Assembly (NCBI GenBank): GCA_003952965.2
Contig: CM025854.1
Location: forward strand, 17,022,039 to 17,086,038
Length of the DNA: 64,000 bases
Direction of reading: 5' to 3'
Source of the DNA: Morella rubra
Lineage: Eukaryota > Streptophyta > Magnoliopsida > Fagales > Myricaceae
The translations under genes were made by a program, and so were the position numbers. Position 1 is the stretch's first letter, and the number at the start of each line of letters is the position of its first letter. A model generated the notes under the pieces. The model had not been told where the DNA came from. It made no database searches and saw only the letters and a list, made by a program, of their open reading frames with translations. Below are positions 36,254 to 48,140 of the stretch, in pieces.

Positions 36254-37851
36254 AATACGTGCGTGATGATGATTATGCACAAATACAATATTTCATTTGA
36301 AAATAACATTATTTGACCACTTAGATACACATTCAATATTGATTTACTTTGGGTGAAGGACAATAGGACATAAGAGCATTTGATTGGTGAAAGGACAAAC
36401 ACATACCATTGGAACTGATGGCACCAAGACTAACCTAAATGTGATAACGATATGGAGGCTCGGGTGCACCACGAATTATGCAAGAAAAAACTATGGGTGG
36501 TATCGAAGGTGAGCCTCCGATACCTAAGTCAGAGAATTCTTAAATGCGAAATGTTTAAGAACAATAATTATGAGAATGTGAATGTATTAGGATGCGCACC
36601 TTTTTTTTTATAGATCCTAACGATGTACATTTGAGGTAGGACTGGACCCCAACAGTATCCAAACACGGTGTCCGCTTCTCTTGCACTACTTCAGTTTCAA
36701 TTGGTCAAGCTAAAGGAGCCGGGAACAGAGATAATTATAAGTCTCACCCTAAAAGCCGAACTGTCATATGTATGGTCCTTGTTACGTGAAAAAGGCCGCA
36801 TCCACAGGCACCTACTTTTTGCGCTATTCATCATTCTTGACTAAAACTTTGACCTATTTCTTTTACATAGTGCCTCAAACCCACTAGAAGCTGGCTACCT
36901 CATTTCATTATCTACTTTATACAGAGCCATTAATGGGGGGAGCAAAAGATCCCAAATAAACCCCATTCCCATGATCTGAAAGGAAGAATAACTCGGGACA
37001 TATGGGTCACAATGATCATCTCATTCTGATAAGGAAAAATGATGGTCATGGTATTGCTCGGGATTGTTCTGTCAATTGCCTGTCGGCGCGGTTATTGACC
37101 TCGTCAAGCGCACAGGGTCGTTGAGGATGATACTGTATAAACCCCATTCCCATTACCCATAATGACTATGCGGTTGGACCCAAACGGGCCAAATCCACGT
37201 TACAATCACTTTTGATAACTAATGCAAAAGTTGTTATCCAGCAATTAGCAATAGGCTAGCATATTCTTTGGTCCCGATCCCCGGCATTTGTTTAGCCTCT
37301 CCTACCTACTTTTTTCACGTCGCCTTTGAAATGCGAAGCCTGTTTGCGTTTTCTTTTCCCCCAGCGATTTCGTCCTCGGCACGCTGTTTTAGCATTTTTA
37401 TATCACGATTCTTTAATCATTTTAGTGCTGGTATGTACTATTTCGTTTCCCTTAACGGTATAAAGGTTTTGCTTTTAATATTGATACTAATTAAGACCAA
37501 GATTTTATATACGTACCCATCTTTTATAAAATTAAGAACGAATCGCAGACTAGTCTTTTCAGACGTTCCACAGCTATAAGTTAGTTTAAAATATAAAGTA
37601 CATTAGGTAATACCCACCTTAATTACGTTACAAAAGTACAACGGCAAAGATCCGACCACCGGACGACCTAATTCTACAAATCATTGCAAACATTCAGATT
37701 AAGGGTTTGATCCAATAAACAAAAGGCCATTGTCTTAAGCATAATTTTTTTGTTTTTCCTTTTACATATAATTTCATTTCAATATGGCTAATTTTAATAT
37801 ACACCCACAATCGTCAGATCTTTCTTATTTTTTTAATCTTCAGATCTTTTC

Positions 37852-37922
37852 AATAAAAGAAAGAATAGCTGGTCGTCCTTCCAACCTTTTCGCTAAAAAA
37901 TAATAATAATAAAAGAAAGAAT
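37852..37922 (+). mobile_element. Very short retroposon insertion with a 16-bp target duplication
   Basis: AATAAAAGAAAGAATA occurs on both sides (about 37852-37867 and 37907-37922) of an insert of about 39 bases that ends in an A/AAT-rich tail. This fits a 5'-truncated SINE or LINE. Part of the right repeat overlaps the simple AAT tail, so the duplication could be slightly shorter. Confidence 0.45.
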
Positions 37923-39821
37923 ACCTAAAAATATTATGGTAATCAGGCATTCAGTTGATCAGTCACCGCATTGGGTCAATTGAGTGATCCTGGGAGTTCA
38001 CCTCATTAACTGTTTCCAAAGCCATTCTAGCTAGTATGTAGTTGTAAAGACATAAAGAGGGTCAAACATGGCAGAGTTCTATATAGACTACCTAGATTAA
38101 TAAAGTGAAGAAAAAACTGCTCCCTTATGCTAGTTCAAATCCTTAAGAAACTGCGAACTAATAGGGAAACTAAGAGCATTCTTGATTAGCCTAAAATTTT
38201 ACGACCGTTTTCGATTGACTTATATGAACATATAGGATTAACATTAAATTGTGATGAGTAAATCCTTTGGTCATGGACTCACGCGGAATAAATTATGTTG
38301 TGATTCAGCATTTGAGTATCGGGAGAAGTTCTAAAACGTTTAGATGAAGTTAGGAGACAAAAAGCTAAAACTATCAGAAGCAGCCAAGTAGCTTTTAAGT
38401 GTTTCCTTGCATCGATATGCCATCGAAGAACGTTCCATCTTTTGGGGGTTGCTTCAAGCTTGCTTCATCTTGTACCTTCTTATCTGTTCTTTTCTTCTTC
38501 TTTTCTTCTCTCTTTTTAAATATATATACTTACCGTCTATACTTTTTTTCTTTTCACTTTCCAAGTTGGGTGTCTTCTTCTTTGACAATAATAATGGATT
38601 CTCTCGTTCGCCGCATCGGTGCAAGAGAAAGCCTAAAGAAACCCATTTTAATTTTTCGCTCATCGGGAGACTAATACTCCATTTTGCTTTTCCTCTTTCT
38701 CTATACATAAGAGCTTTACAAAAGAATGAGAATGGCAGTCTTGGCAGAGCATGAGCAGGGGCAGAGGCTGCACGCTTCGAATGATAACGTGAAGAGTAGG
38801 GAAATTGGAGAAAGATACAGACACTTGCAGGCACATGATGAGTGGATGTTTCACGCCATACCCCCATGCATATAACACCATCATTGTAATTTTGCGTCTT
38901 GCATTATAGGTCGTAGACATGCATGTGGGCCGCCTTCTACTACTACTTGTGACAAAATCAGAAACCTATATCAATTATTTACGTTTTTGAAAGGCACTGG
39001 TAGTGTATACGTAGCTGCCACCCAACTAGCCACAGAGAGATAAAAGAGAGTTTTAATCCTATTTTATGGCTGTAGAGTGTGGTGGACTACTTTAACCTTG
39101 AAGGTTCGTACCAATGATTAATGCCTATTGTTATGAGTAAGGATCTAGTTCGTTATGGACGTTTCAGCCCAATGCGCAGGACTTCATGCTTGTTAAACTG
39201 CATGTAGATGTAGGTGATCATGGAGTGGTAAAAAGAGAAATTGTATCATTTCTATTGACAGAACGGGAAGCCAAGTGTATTAATATTGGGATAAGTAGTA
39301 GAGCTTTTACCCCCATCTTGTTATTCTCTCACGGAAACTTTTTAATTTTGAAGTTCTGATATAATCTGGTGTGTTAACTGTTGCAGATATGATTATTCTG
39401 AAAGGACATTACTCTATGACTTCGAAGTTTCTAGTTTTAATAGGTGAGTTTTCTTTTTGGATCTCAAAAACAATGGAGACTATGAGAAAAGTCCCTGACA
39501 CGGAGATCATGAACTCGAGACGTACATTGATTAAACTTCATCCGCTCTTAACCCACAAAGGAAAAGAGGTCGTGATACAGAAATCCGAAACGGTTTTGGT
39601 CCATCGTAAGCGGTCTCGGCCGACAGGGTCTACTCGTTATTGGGCCAGCATGCAAAATATGGAAACAGAACAGACTGCCTTCGGACCAAATATCTGAGCA
39701 GACTGATCTCTGGCCATAATGCGGGTTGGGCGAGGCCCGACTCCAAAGGCACCCATATAGCACAGGAACACAACCAGTGAAACAAGGGATTTCTATAAGG
39801 GAACGACTGTCTACTAGTTAA

Positions 39822-39863
39822 CAGAGTATCCAAAAGCTAAGGAAAAAAAAACCAGAGTATCCA
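39822..39863 (+). mobile_element. Ultra-short retroposon tail with an 11-bp target duplication
   Basis: CAGAGTATCCA at 39822-39832 and 39853-39863 flanks a 20-base insert AAAGCTAAGGAAAAAAAAAC. The A-rich 3' end and perfect direct repeats follow the same pattern as the other small insertions in this window. Confidence 0.5.
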
Positions 39864-40427
39864 TATATCCATTGCTTTAACTAACAGGGTAACTCTATTT
39901 TTTTCCCTCTTCATTTTCCTTTGTTTTAACAAAGAATATTTAATAGGTTGATACAATTTTTTTGCCCACAGTGGTGAGTAGGTGGCCGTGTAAGGCACAC
40001 TTTCTTTTGAATTCAGAACGGGTTTGGATGCGTTTCCTAAACATGAATTCTACCAAAAATTCTCTCATTCTAAAATTTTAGTTTACGAACACATCTAACT
40101 CATATTTTTTATCAAATAAAATAATTTCAAAATAATACTCTTACATTTCTAAGAACATAATGAGAGATAAACCCCTTTTTTTTCCATCTTTTGAATTATT
40201 TTTTAATGAATATTGATTGAGTAAGTTGTGACTATAATAATAGTGAAGAGTTACTCAAGAGGCAGTTTCTATTCGTCATTTATTTTGGATTGCTTGTATT
40301 TTTCTTTTGTTTCTCGTAGAACGCCAATTTTAGCCTCCTTCGTTCCTTATCACTAAAAATATAAAACAGGCCAATTTGATGGTAAGTTTTTTTTTTTTTC
40401 CTACTGTATAGGAAGCACAGAAGCTTT

Positions 40428-40712
40428 AGCACCGCTTGAAAACCGCTGCTAAATGTCTAAAAACACCGGTAAATTTTCACCAGCATTTTATTAACTACTT
40501 TTACAATACGCTGCAATATCTGCGTTGGGAGAGGTTTTGCAGCCTTTTTTTTTCAAACGCTGATGAAAGTTGGAACATTATTTGTACGGCACTCTTAAAC
40601 AACGTTGCTAAAAATAGTTTCTTACGGCGCTTTACAAAATGCGGCTAAAACACTTCTAGCAGCGCTTTAAAAACGCTGGTATAATTTTTTTTTTTTTTTT
40701 TTGTAGCTTTTC
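40428..40712. repeat. CACTA-type subterminal repeat block, isolated
   Basis: Repeated words of the form AGCAGCG(T)TTT and AAACGCTG occur in both orientations, as in the subterminal regions of the CACTA elements at 57-62 kb. No terminal CACTA was found next to it, so it is probably a truncated or internally deleted relic. Confidence 0.5.
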
Positions 40713-41888
40713 TAAAACTGTGGCTCTCTGCGGGCACTTAAAAAACTGCCACTAATTGTAATGGAGTGTTGTCACTAATTGTAATCAAGTGTTCGAACTA
40801 TCTTATGTATATCTCAACTAATTTTAAGACTTGTGCAGTCTTCTAGTCTTATAAATATCGATCAATTACCAGGCTAAAGATTCTCGGGAGTAGACTTAAA
40901 GAGTTGATAATATCTATGAAGTTTTGAATTTAGAACCTTAAATGAAACAAATCACTAAAGCTCAAACCTTAACTACTAAGCCAATCCCTTAGGGTTACTG
41001 AAAGATAATATCTTAATAGAACACAATGATGATAGACTGAGTAATATTCTCTTCATCTTTCTCATTAGCATCCTCAACTTCATTCCCTACCATTGCAAAG
41101 AAAAATAACACATGAGAAATAGAAATAAAGAAGCATGTAAATTAATGCAATGCACATTCATCCCACTAGTGGAAATACCCGCTTCAGCCGCGCGGAAAGT
41201 TGAGGACATGGGTAAAGCGCAGGCTTCTTCCACCACTCAGTCAAACTCGTCAAAGTTGAAGATTCACAGCTCGACCGCAAGTCAGCGTCGGCTTCCTTGG
41301 TCGGCAAATGTCCAAATCGAAATTACTGTAGCGCTTATATAATTCTTTTTTCCAACTCCACACTACATCGACGAACCAGCCGTCGTGGGTGCCTTGGTAA
41401 CCCAGTCATCTTTCCTCCACAACCTGGGTCTGTCAAGAAAAATTACAGAGCCGATGAAGGTGGTCGTCACCAACGATTTTTTAGTGCGATATATATGTCG
41501 ACCACAATCTTCTTGCTCGTCAAGGATCTCAGTTGAAAAAATTCGGGGAAGTCACAGCTCAGTCGAAATCTCAGAAACCTGGGATCACTATGCCAAAGGT
41601 TTCTGTGATTTGGGTATAACTCGATTGCTCCATCAGACAAAGATGAAATTTTTCAAGCAAGGGTTTTTTTACTCTCTATGATTTGGAAAATAGCTAACGA
41701 TATATGTCTCTGTGATTTGGAAATAAGCTGACGACATATGTTCCCGAATTTGCAAGATTCTTGCCATTCACAATCTCTGTTCGTCTCCTCTCCTAAATTA
41801 AGCAATTTATAGTGGAGTCCGGAGAGAAACTCTGTTCTTGTTCTTTTTTCCATGCCTACCAAAAGTATGTTTTCCATGACTTTAATAT

Positions 41889-43103
41889 TATTAGCCCAAG
41901 GTTGTTCTTACAAACAATCCATTTTGATTTTGATGATAACAAAGTTTTCAAACTCGTTCAAGACTTTTAGATTTTACATTGAAATTCCTTTCAAGAAAAT
42001 TATGTTTTAAGAGTATCAAGGTTTCCTTATTCTAAAATCTCTCCAAGCATACTTAATCATCATTACACTTGCTAATTGATCATCTTTTATAGTGTAAGTA
42101 TTTTTGAGATTTATTGAATTGGGTAGTTGCTGTTAAAGAACCTTTTTTTTTGTCTATTGAAGTGTTGGAAGTGTCGACACATTGCCATAGTGTCGACACA
42201 TTGAACTAACACCCGAGAGTTTTTTCAGGCCAAATTTTAATGTGTCAGCACATACCATCAATGTGTTGACACATTGCACGATTTTGCAAATATTCTGGAA
42301 GCGACGCCAACTCATCAAAAAGTCTTCAAATGGTCTCAAATGACCTCCAACGGCACTCAAACTTTACAAGAAGACCCTTGTTACCCTAGAAGCTTTAAAT
42401 AGAAGAAGATGGGGAGAGAAAAAAGTAGTGTGCACTATTAACTCTCGCCCTAATTTCTAGAGAGAGAAAAAGCTTTGAAGAAGAAAGAAGCTCCACCAAC
42501 CAAGAAAGCTCGTACTCCCACCTGCAAATATTGTTGCTTTCTTTGTGAATCTTGTCTCTTTGCACACCTCAGTACCTCATACTTGTTTATTCAGCTTAAA
42601 GAGATTTTACTAAGATTCCCTTTGTACCCATTCTTGAAAAACACGTGAGTGTTTGTGAAAAACACTTGTCCTACTTGTTGGGTAGAAGAAATCCTCTAGG
42701 TTGTGAGGATTTGTGAGAGTGAGTTAAAGTGTAAGCTCAAAAACACTTTGTAAAGGTTCCTTAGCACCCTAGAAGCTAAGGTGTATTTACTATTTGGAAG
42801 ATAGTGAAGAAAGCCCAAGGAAGTCAATAGCCTTGGGAGTGGACGTAGGCAAGTGTTGGCCGAACCACCTAAAAGTCACGGTGTCATCTCTCTACCCTTA
42901 TATCTATTTATTGTGTATCTATTTGTTGTGCTTGTTTAACTATTCCTTTTATTCTTCATTTAGTCCTTGATTTTATAGATCTACTCTCTTGCTCTTTAGA
43001 AAAGGGAAGGGGTCTCTGCATATTCGGTTTTATAAGAAAAAGGATAAAAGTTTTTATAAAACTCAATTCACCCCCTCCTCTTGGGTTGTTTTTTGCTCTC
43101 TCA
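41889..43103 (+). repeat. Solo LTR of the Sirevirus family
   Basis: Shares the landmarks of the LTR at 28416-29519: TATTAGCCCAAGGTTG, ATTTTGATGATAACAAAG, the TGTCGACACA palindromes, GTGTATTTACTATTTGGAAG and TTCACCCCCTCCTCTTGGGT. There is no pol next to it. The flanking pentamers AATAT (41884-41888) and AATAC (43104-43108) match at 4 of 5 positions, consistent with a decayed 5-bp duplication. It ends about 60 bases before the dihydropyrimidinase fragment. Confidence 0.75.
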
Positions 43104-43165
43104 AATACATTGGTTTTACGGAGATCTGTGAATTTGTTTCTTAGGATACTTTAACGTTTTTGCAG

Positions 43166-43570
43166 CTTGTTGGAACTGATCATTGTTCCTTTAATTCCAC
43201 ATAGAAAGCTCTAGGGATTTATGATGTCCTGAAAATTCCTAATGGTGTCAATCATAATCATCAAAATTGGTACTTAACTTTCCTAAAATCATATAAACTG
43301 CTCTGAGAAATTATCTGGGGCCAACTTATGCTATTCTACTTTTTAATTCTTCTCTATGTGGTGATGGGAATCTGTAGGTATCGAGGAGAGAATGCATTTA
43401 GTATGGGATATTATGGTGGTAAGCAGCAATACATTTCCTGCTTGTTTGCATATAAATAGCTCCATACAAAAACTCCTTTAGAAATGCTCCTTTTCTCTGA
43501 CTCATTTGTTATGCAAGAATCTGGCCAAATTTCTGCCACTGATTATGTTCGGATAACAAGCACAGAATAG
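43166..43570 (+). pseudogene. Dihydropyrimidinase fragment (PYD2-like), broken
   Basis: Three successive exons of dihydropyrimidinase, the second enzyme of reductive pyrimidine catabolism, can be followed. Exon A (43166 to about 43253) reads LVGTDHCSFNST, then TAG where Gln is expected, then KALG and KIPNGVN. Exon B (43378 to about 43417) reads IEERMHLVWDIMV. Exon C (43519-43570) reads SGQISATDYVRITSTE. Acceptor TGCAG before exon A is kept, but the donor after exon A and the acceptor of exon C (TGCAAG) are altered, and several residues differ from the conserved form. Upstream and downstream exons are absent; the solo LTR abuts the 5' side. It is not expressed as an enzyme. Confidence 0.75.
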
Positions 43571-44239
43571 TATACTATTTCTCTGACCGTTTAGATAATA
43601 CAAGATCCCTTTGTAAGTTTTATTTGGCGTTCTTAGATGAGAAATCTAAGATAATGCCAGTAGTATGTCAAATTGAACTCACTATCTTCAATCTTTTGAA
43701 CCCATTATTTGGAATTAGCGAGGCCATTAGATGTTTACTTCACTACTTAGTCTGTTGGACATTGGCTTCTGAATTTGTGGTGGTAGATAGGGGCTGCAGC
43801 ACTTGTGGTGAATTAATTCTGAGCTTGATGCTTAATTGGTTATTACCTTTTAAGATGATGAGGAATCCCTGGACATGGCAGGTGTAAAAAGATATGTCCA
43901 AAGTTTTGTTGTTGAAAGACCCAGCTAGCCAAGAGAGAAAGCTTGAGGAGATGGAGAGAAATCAATGTATACTAAAGGCTTTGGAGCCAGTCGCCAACAT
44001 GAGAGCAGAATAGGCAGCTCTCTGAGAAGGTTTGTGTCCATTATCGAAATACGTCGTGTAGGCTTGGCGTCTTGAAGAATAGTTATTTAGTATTTGTTAA
44101 TGGAAGTTCTCCTGTTGTTGAGATTTCACTCTCCCAAGTGGAGTTCATACTGTTAAAATATCCATACTTGTTCTGATGTTTAGAATTATTGCCGGTTTTT
44201 TAAATATCTAATGGCTTTCTGTTTGATGATCTCTTTTTG

Positions 44240-44430
44240 TTAGGTTGTGCTGCTGCTGTTTTGCTGCAGCCATAATTTGAGCTGTTGTTTCGCTGCTGCT
44301 GCTGTTTCTTCCTCTGTGATGCTGCTGTTTCTGCCTGTTGCTGTGTTTCCTTGCACACTTGTTTCTGCTATCTTCTGTGCCTGTTCTATGTTGTTTCTGT
44401 TGTGTCTGTTGCTGTTGTTTTTGCAACTAC
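44240..44430. repeat. CTG/CTT-rich imperfect triplet region
   Basis: Many GCTGCTG, TGTTGCTG and TTTCTG words over about 190 bases. It opens reading frames on both strands that translate to simple Cys/Leu/Phe or Gln runs and is not a gene. Confidence 0.7.
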
Positions 44431-45603
44431 TGCTCTATTTCTGTTGTACATCATTGTGGCTGTTTTGCGCAAACTGTTTTGTATACCAAATAAAAAGAGT
44501 TAGTGGCTCAAAGTGGTTCACCCCCAAGGCGAGATGATGACAGATGGGCATTACATGTTTGAGCTTGGAGAAAATTTAATTTCCCACTGTAATTTCACTT
44601 AACCATGATTAGAAACTTTTATTTTCAATTTCTGTGTAAGTTTTGCTCTACTAATTTCTGTTATAGTGACGTTGCAAAATTGGCTTAGATGGAGACGTAT
44701 ATTTGTGCATCTTCCATTGAATCTATTTTAGGACCAAATCCACAACAATTAGGTTCCCCTAAACTACCAATCCATTTTTAAAGGGGGTAAAACCCTATTT
44801 TACTGTCGTCACCGTCTATTTTACCAAATTCTAAAAGAGACAATCTCAAAAACTCTTTCAATGAAACTGCCAACTGAAAATTATTGTGGCAAGAGATATT
44901 CATTAGTCAAACCAGGATAAACTAGTTTTTGTAAATGAATCAAATGGCAAACATCCCGTAGAGAGCTTAGAATCTCACTAAAGAGCCAGTCCAAATGATC
45001 TTGCACTTTAAAAGAGAAAAAAAATGGTAAGCATGCTTTTATCGTAGCCAGTAATTACTTAGCTGTTTTATTAACTAGGAAATGAAATGATTTCCATAAC
45101 TAAATTTCTGAGTAATATCATGGTTATATAATCAAACAATACAAATTATAAAACCAACAATTTAAATAGGCTGTTCTAAGGCTAGTGCAAGTGGCAATAT
45201 TTTTAGTTTAGGTAGCTTGAATTGTGTATTTTCAAGACTGAGGCTTCAAGCTAGTGCCAATATTTTTAGTTTAGGTGCGTTTGTGTATCAAAAATAAGTC
45301 GTGGTGCCTCTTATTTTTATCTCTCATTCACCAATTTAAAATACCACCTCTTTTTTAACACAACACAAAATTTATTAATTTCTTATGTATCAAAAGAGTG
45401 TTGGGTCAGAACTTGATTAGGTAAAGAGGAAAAAGGGTAAGTACAGTTTTTTCTTGGCTTAGAAAAAAAAAGTATTGTTTTTCTTGTGTCTGTTCTAATT
45501 ATTTACAAAAAAGAGCACCTACCAAACGTGTGAAGTAGTGGGCGGGTATAAATTCGCGCCTAGACAGAACAAATTCAAGTATTCACGCATAAGAATCCCA
45601 TTA

Positions 45604-45664
45604 TGTTAGGTTTCTTCTACGAAGAGCTCTTCCTCTTAATCGGCGCCACCGCTGCTCTCATAGG
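45604..45664 (+). other. Candidate orphan first exon of a small membrane protein
   Basis: ATG at 45604 opens MLGFFYEELFLLIGATAALI, a hydrophobic N-terminal segment that could be a signal anchor or membrane helix, and ends at a good donor (ATAG|GTACTC, phase 1). A TATA-like GGGTATAAATTC lies about 60 bases upstream (45544-45555), and a GC-rich patch (GGCGCC) favours a true gene start. The following exon is not found: a possible acceptor at 45860 gives only a short frame, and a LINE occupies the region from about 46130. The protein was not recognised. It may be an interrupted or captured gene. Confidence 0.35.
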
Positions 45665-46324
45665 TACTCTCTCTCTCTTTCCCTTGGCTTTGTGTGTGTT
45701 GCATTTGGTTTTAGTGGTTTCAATTGAAATTGGTTCCGAATGTTCCAACTTGTCCGTTTCGATTTGCTCTTGACATTTTCTGGGGTCATCTGAGTTGGGG
45801 AGTTCGGGATTGGTGTCCTTCACTTGGAAGTGCAATGGAAATGACCACGTTGAATTGCAGTGATGAGCACTGGTCTAAGGATGATGAGGAGTGGGAGAGG
45901 CAGGTAGAAAGAAGCACTAGGGTGAGCAGGAGTTCTAAGGAGCACCTATTGCTTTTGGGTAGCATTTCTTTTCCGTTTATTCATACCGCAGTATGCCCTA
46001 GCTAGTACTTAATGTGATTTTACGAGGCTTTTCACTTTCATTTTGATAGTATCAAAGAATTTGTGTTTTGTGCCCAGTTCAAGATGCCATTTCTGAATAC
46101 AACTCAAGATGTCCATTTCTATTATTGGTCCTTAGATTTTTCGCGTCTTTCCTCTCCTACCTTTCCTTCTACCCTTCCTTTCCCCACCTCTTATCTGTGT
46201 CTCCTCTGCCAACCTTCTCCTTCTCCATTTCTCTTCCCACCTCGGTGTCCCCTTTGTCCTTCCACTTTCCATTCTTCTTCTCACGTCCCCTCCTCCCTAC
46301 AGTCGCTTTATGTCCTGTTCTTCA

Positions 46325-47995
46325 ATGGAACAGGACACTACAGAACAAGATTTAGCTGACCTCATTGCCAAAACACAAACCATTAACTGTGAGGACTCCC
46401 CTAGACATTATGATGAGTCCCTTACTGAAGCGGCACAGCTAGCCACTCGGGTCCTGGTGGGCAAAGTTATTTCTCAAAGAATCATTAACAAACAGGCCAT
46501 GTGCGACTTAGTGCTGCATTCATGGAAGGACATAGATGGTTTGGAAGTGGAAGACTTAGGCAACAATGCTTTTATCTTCAAGTTTACTCACCCGCACCTG
46601 AGGGATAGCATTTTCCATGGAGGGCCCTAGAGCTTCCGCGGACAGCTTCTCATCCTTAAACCGTGGAATCCCTGTCTAACTGTCGGAGAAGTGGAGCTTT
46701 GCACTACTCTGGTATGGATCCAAATCCACGGTCTGACAATGATAAACATGAATGCTACCAGTATCACCAACATTGCCCAGCTTGTAGGCCCGGTGCTTGA
46801 GCATGACTTCCCTGCCAACACTGGAATCTGGATTTCTAGATTTTTCAGCGTACAAGTCTTGTTGGATGTTCGCAAACCTCTAGTACCGGGTTACTACTAG
46901 CATCGAAGAGAGGCAGAACCGTGTTGGGTTCAACTTAAATATGAAAAAATCTCTGAATTTTGCTATTCTTGTGGTCTTTTAGGCCATAATCAGAACACCT
47001 GCAAGGTCACCTTCGTATTTGACGATGCTAATTTCAAATTCAGCCCTCGAACGAAAGCGGCAAGCCCTGGATCGAAATTTTGGCATTGGTCCATTGACAA
47101 CCCTCCTCGGTCTCCTAGCTCCTCCACACACACTCAACAACCTGGTTCGCCTAAGCTCTCCCCTGGCTCATTAGTGCTCATTCCCCATCCTCGCTCGTTC
47201 CTTCGCTCAAAGGCGGCCACCAGTTTCAGCCCCCCTGGGTGTGAGCCAGCCCTTCCTTTGACATCTCCTCATTTTGGCGCCCCTTCTGTCCCCTCTGACA
47301 CCCCTGCCACAGCCGCGAACAAGCCTGCTGCTGCGGGCTTGAGGCCGTTTGTGCCCCCTCTTCATTCTTCATTTGGTCAGACACTCGCTCTGCCTCCTCA
47401 TAGGCTTCCGAGTTCTCTTGGTCGTTCCTATCTTCCTTGTAGGGCATGCTCAGAGTCTAGGCTGTCCCAGGCTTCGGGTGGGGACCAGCAACTGCCATTG
47501 AGACCTCGGACAGCTCATCCCTTATTGCTAGAACTTTTTAGTACTCTCAATGCTGGCTCTCCTCCTCCTGCCCCGAACCCGGATTTTTCCCTTATGCCTA
47601 GCCCACCTACCCTTCTCACAAATAGCCCTCATACCTTCCTCACTCACAGCCCACCTCATCATAAGCCCAGAGCCTCAGCTTTTAGACGTGAACCATCTCT
47701 CTCTCAAGAGTCCTTTGAATCTCTTCAAGAGGTCTCCGAAGCCATCAGCACTTTGATCTGGGCCCCTGATGATGTAATCCCTGACGCTCCCACAGATTTG
47801 CACATTTCTTTAGCCCATCTCTCATCCAGCCCTAACCCATCTTATACATTCTCGGCTGGAAGCCTTATTCTCAACCGACCGAAGCCTGAGTACAAACGAA
47901 AAGTCATCTATGGACCACCGGATGGGGATAGTGACTGCACCATTGCTTCGCTAAAGTTTATGGGAGGACTCGCAAAGGAAAGGATGCTAAGCTGA
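46325..47995 (+). pseudogene. LINE ORF1: DUF4283 and zinc-knuckle RNA-binding protein
   Basis: One reading frame of 557 codons starting MEQDTTEQDLADLIAK is interrupted only by two stops (46628 and 46898). Apart from these, the DUF4283-type N-terminal part, the zinc knuckle FCYSCGLLGHNQNTC (about residue 212; CX2CX4HX4C complete) and a long Pro/Ser-rich C-terminal half are all in the same frame. ORF1 proteins bind the element's RNA. Two lone stops without frameshifts suggest a fairly recent copy or selective retention. Confidence 0.75.
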
Positions 47996-48140
47996 AAGGT
48001 AGCAGTTCTACGTCTTTGGGACATAATGTTCGCAGGAAGGAATATGGCACTTTGGTTTTGGAACAATGGGAGGACACTTGTCCTGACGACTCTCAATCTA
48101 CAGCTGGGGTGGCGGGCCTTTCCTTGCCCCCACCTCAACC

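Larger units (their letters stand above)
36254..41163. other. Intergenic DNA, mostly unassigned
   Basis: No gene was recognised. The stretch holds A/T-rich DNA, two small retroposon insertions (listed), and a block of CACTA-type subterminal repeats at 40428-40712 (listed). Short reading frames show no conserved domain. Confidence 0.5.

Noticed and set aside
37262..37284. TCCCGATCCCCGGCA-like sequence suggestive of a tRNA T arm
   Set aside because: No cloverleaf or anticodon arm can be drawn around it; no tRNA gene was found in the window.
43880..44012. Coding-like stretch (KRYVQSFVVER, then a Glu/Lys-rich segment)
   Set aside because: It reads like a decayed exon, but no family was recognised and a stop interrupts it, so it was not listed as a feature.
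44208..44537. Gln-rich and Cys/Leu-rich frames on opposite strands
   Set aside because: Both are translations of the imperfect CTG/CTT triplet region.
45436..45486. Two similar GTACAGTTTTTTCTTG / GTATTGTTTTTCTTG sequences flanking an A run
   Set aside because: Resembles the small retroposon insertions, but the repeats are imperfect and low-complexity.
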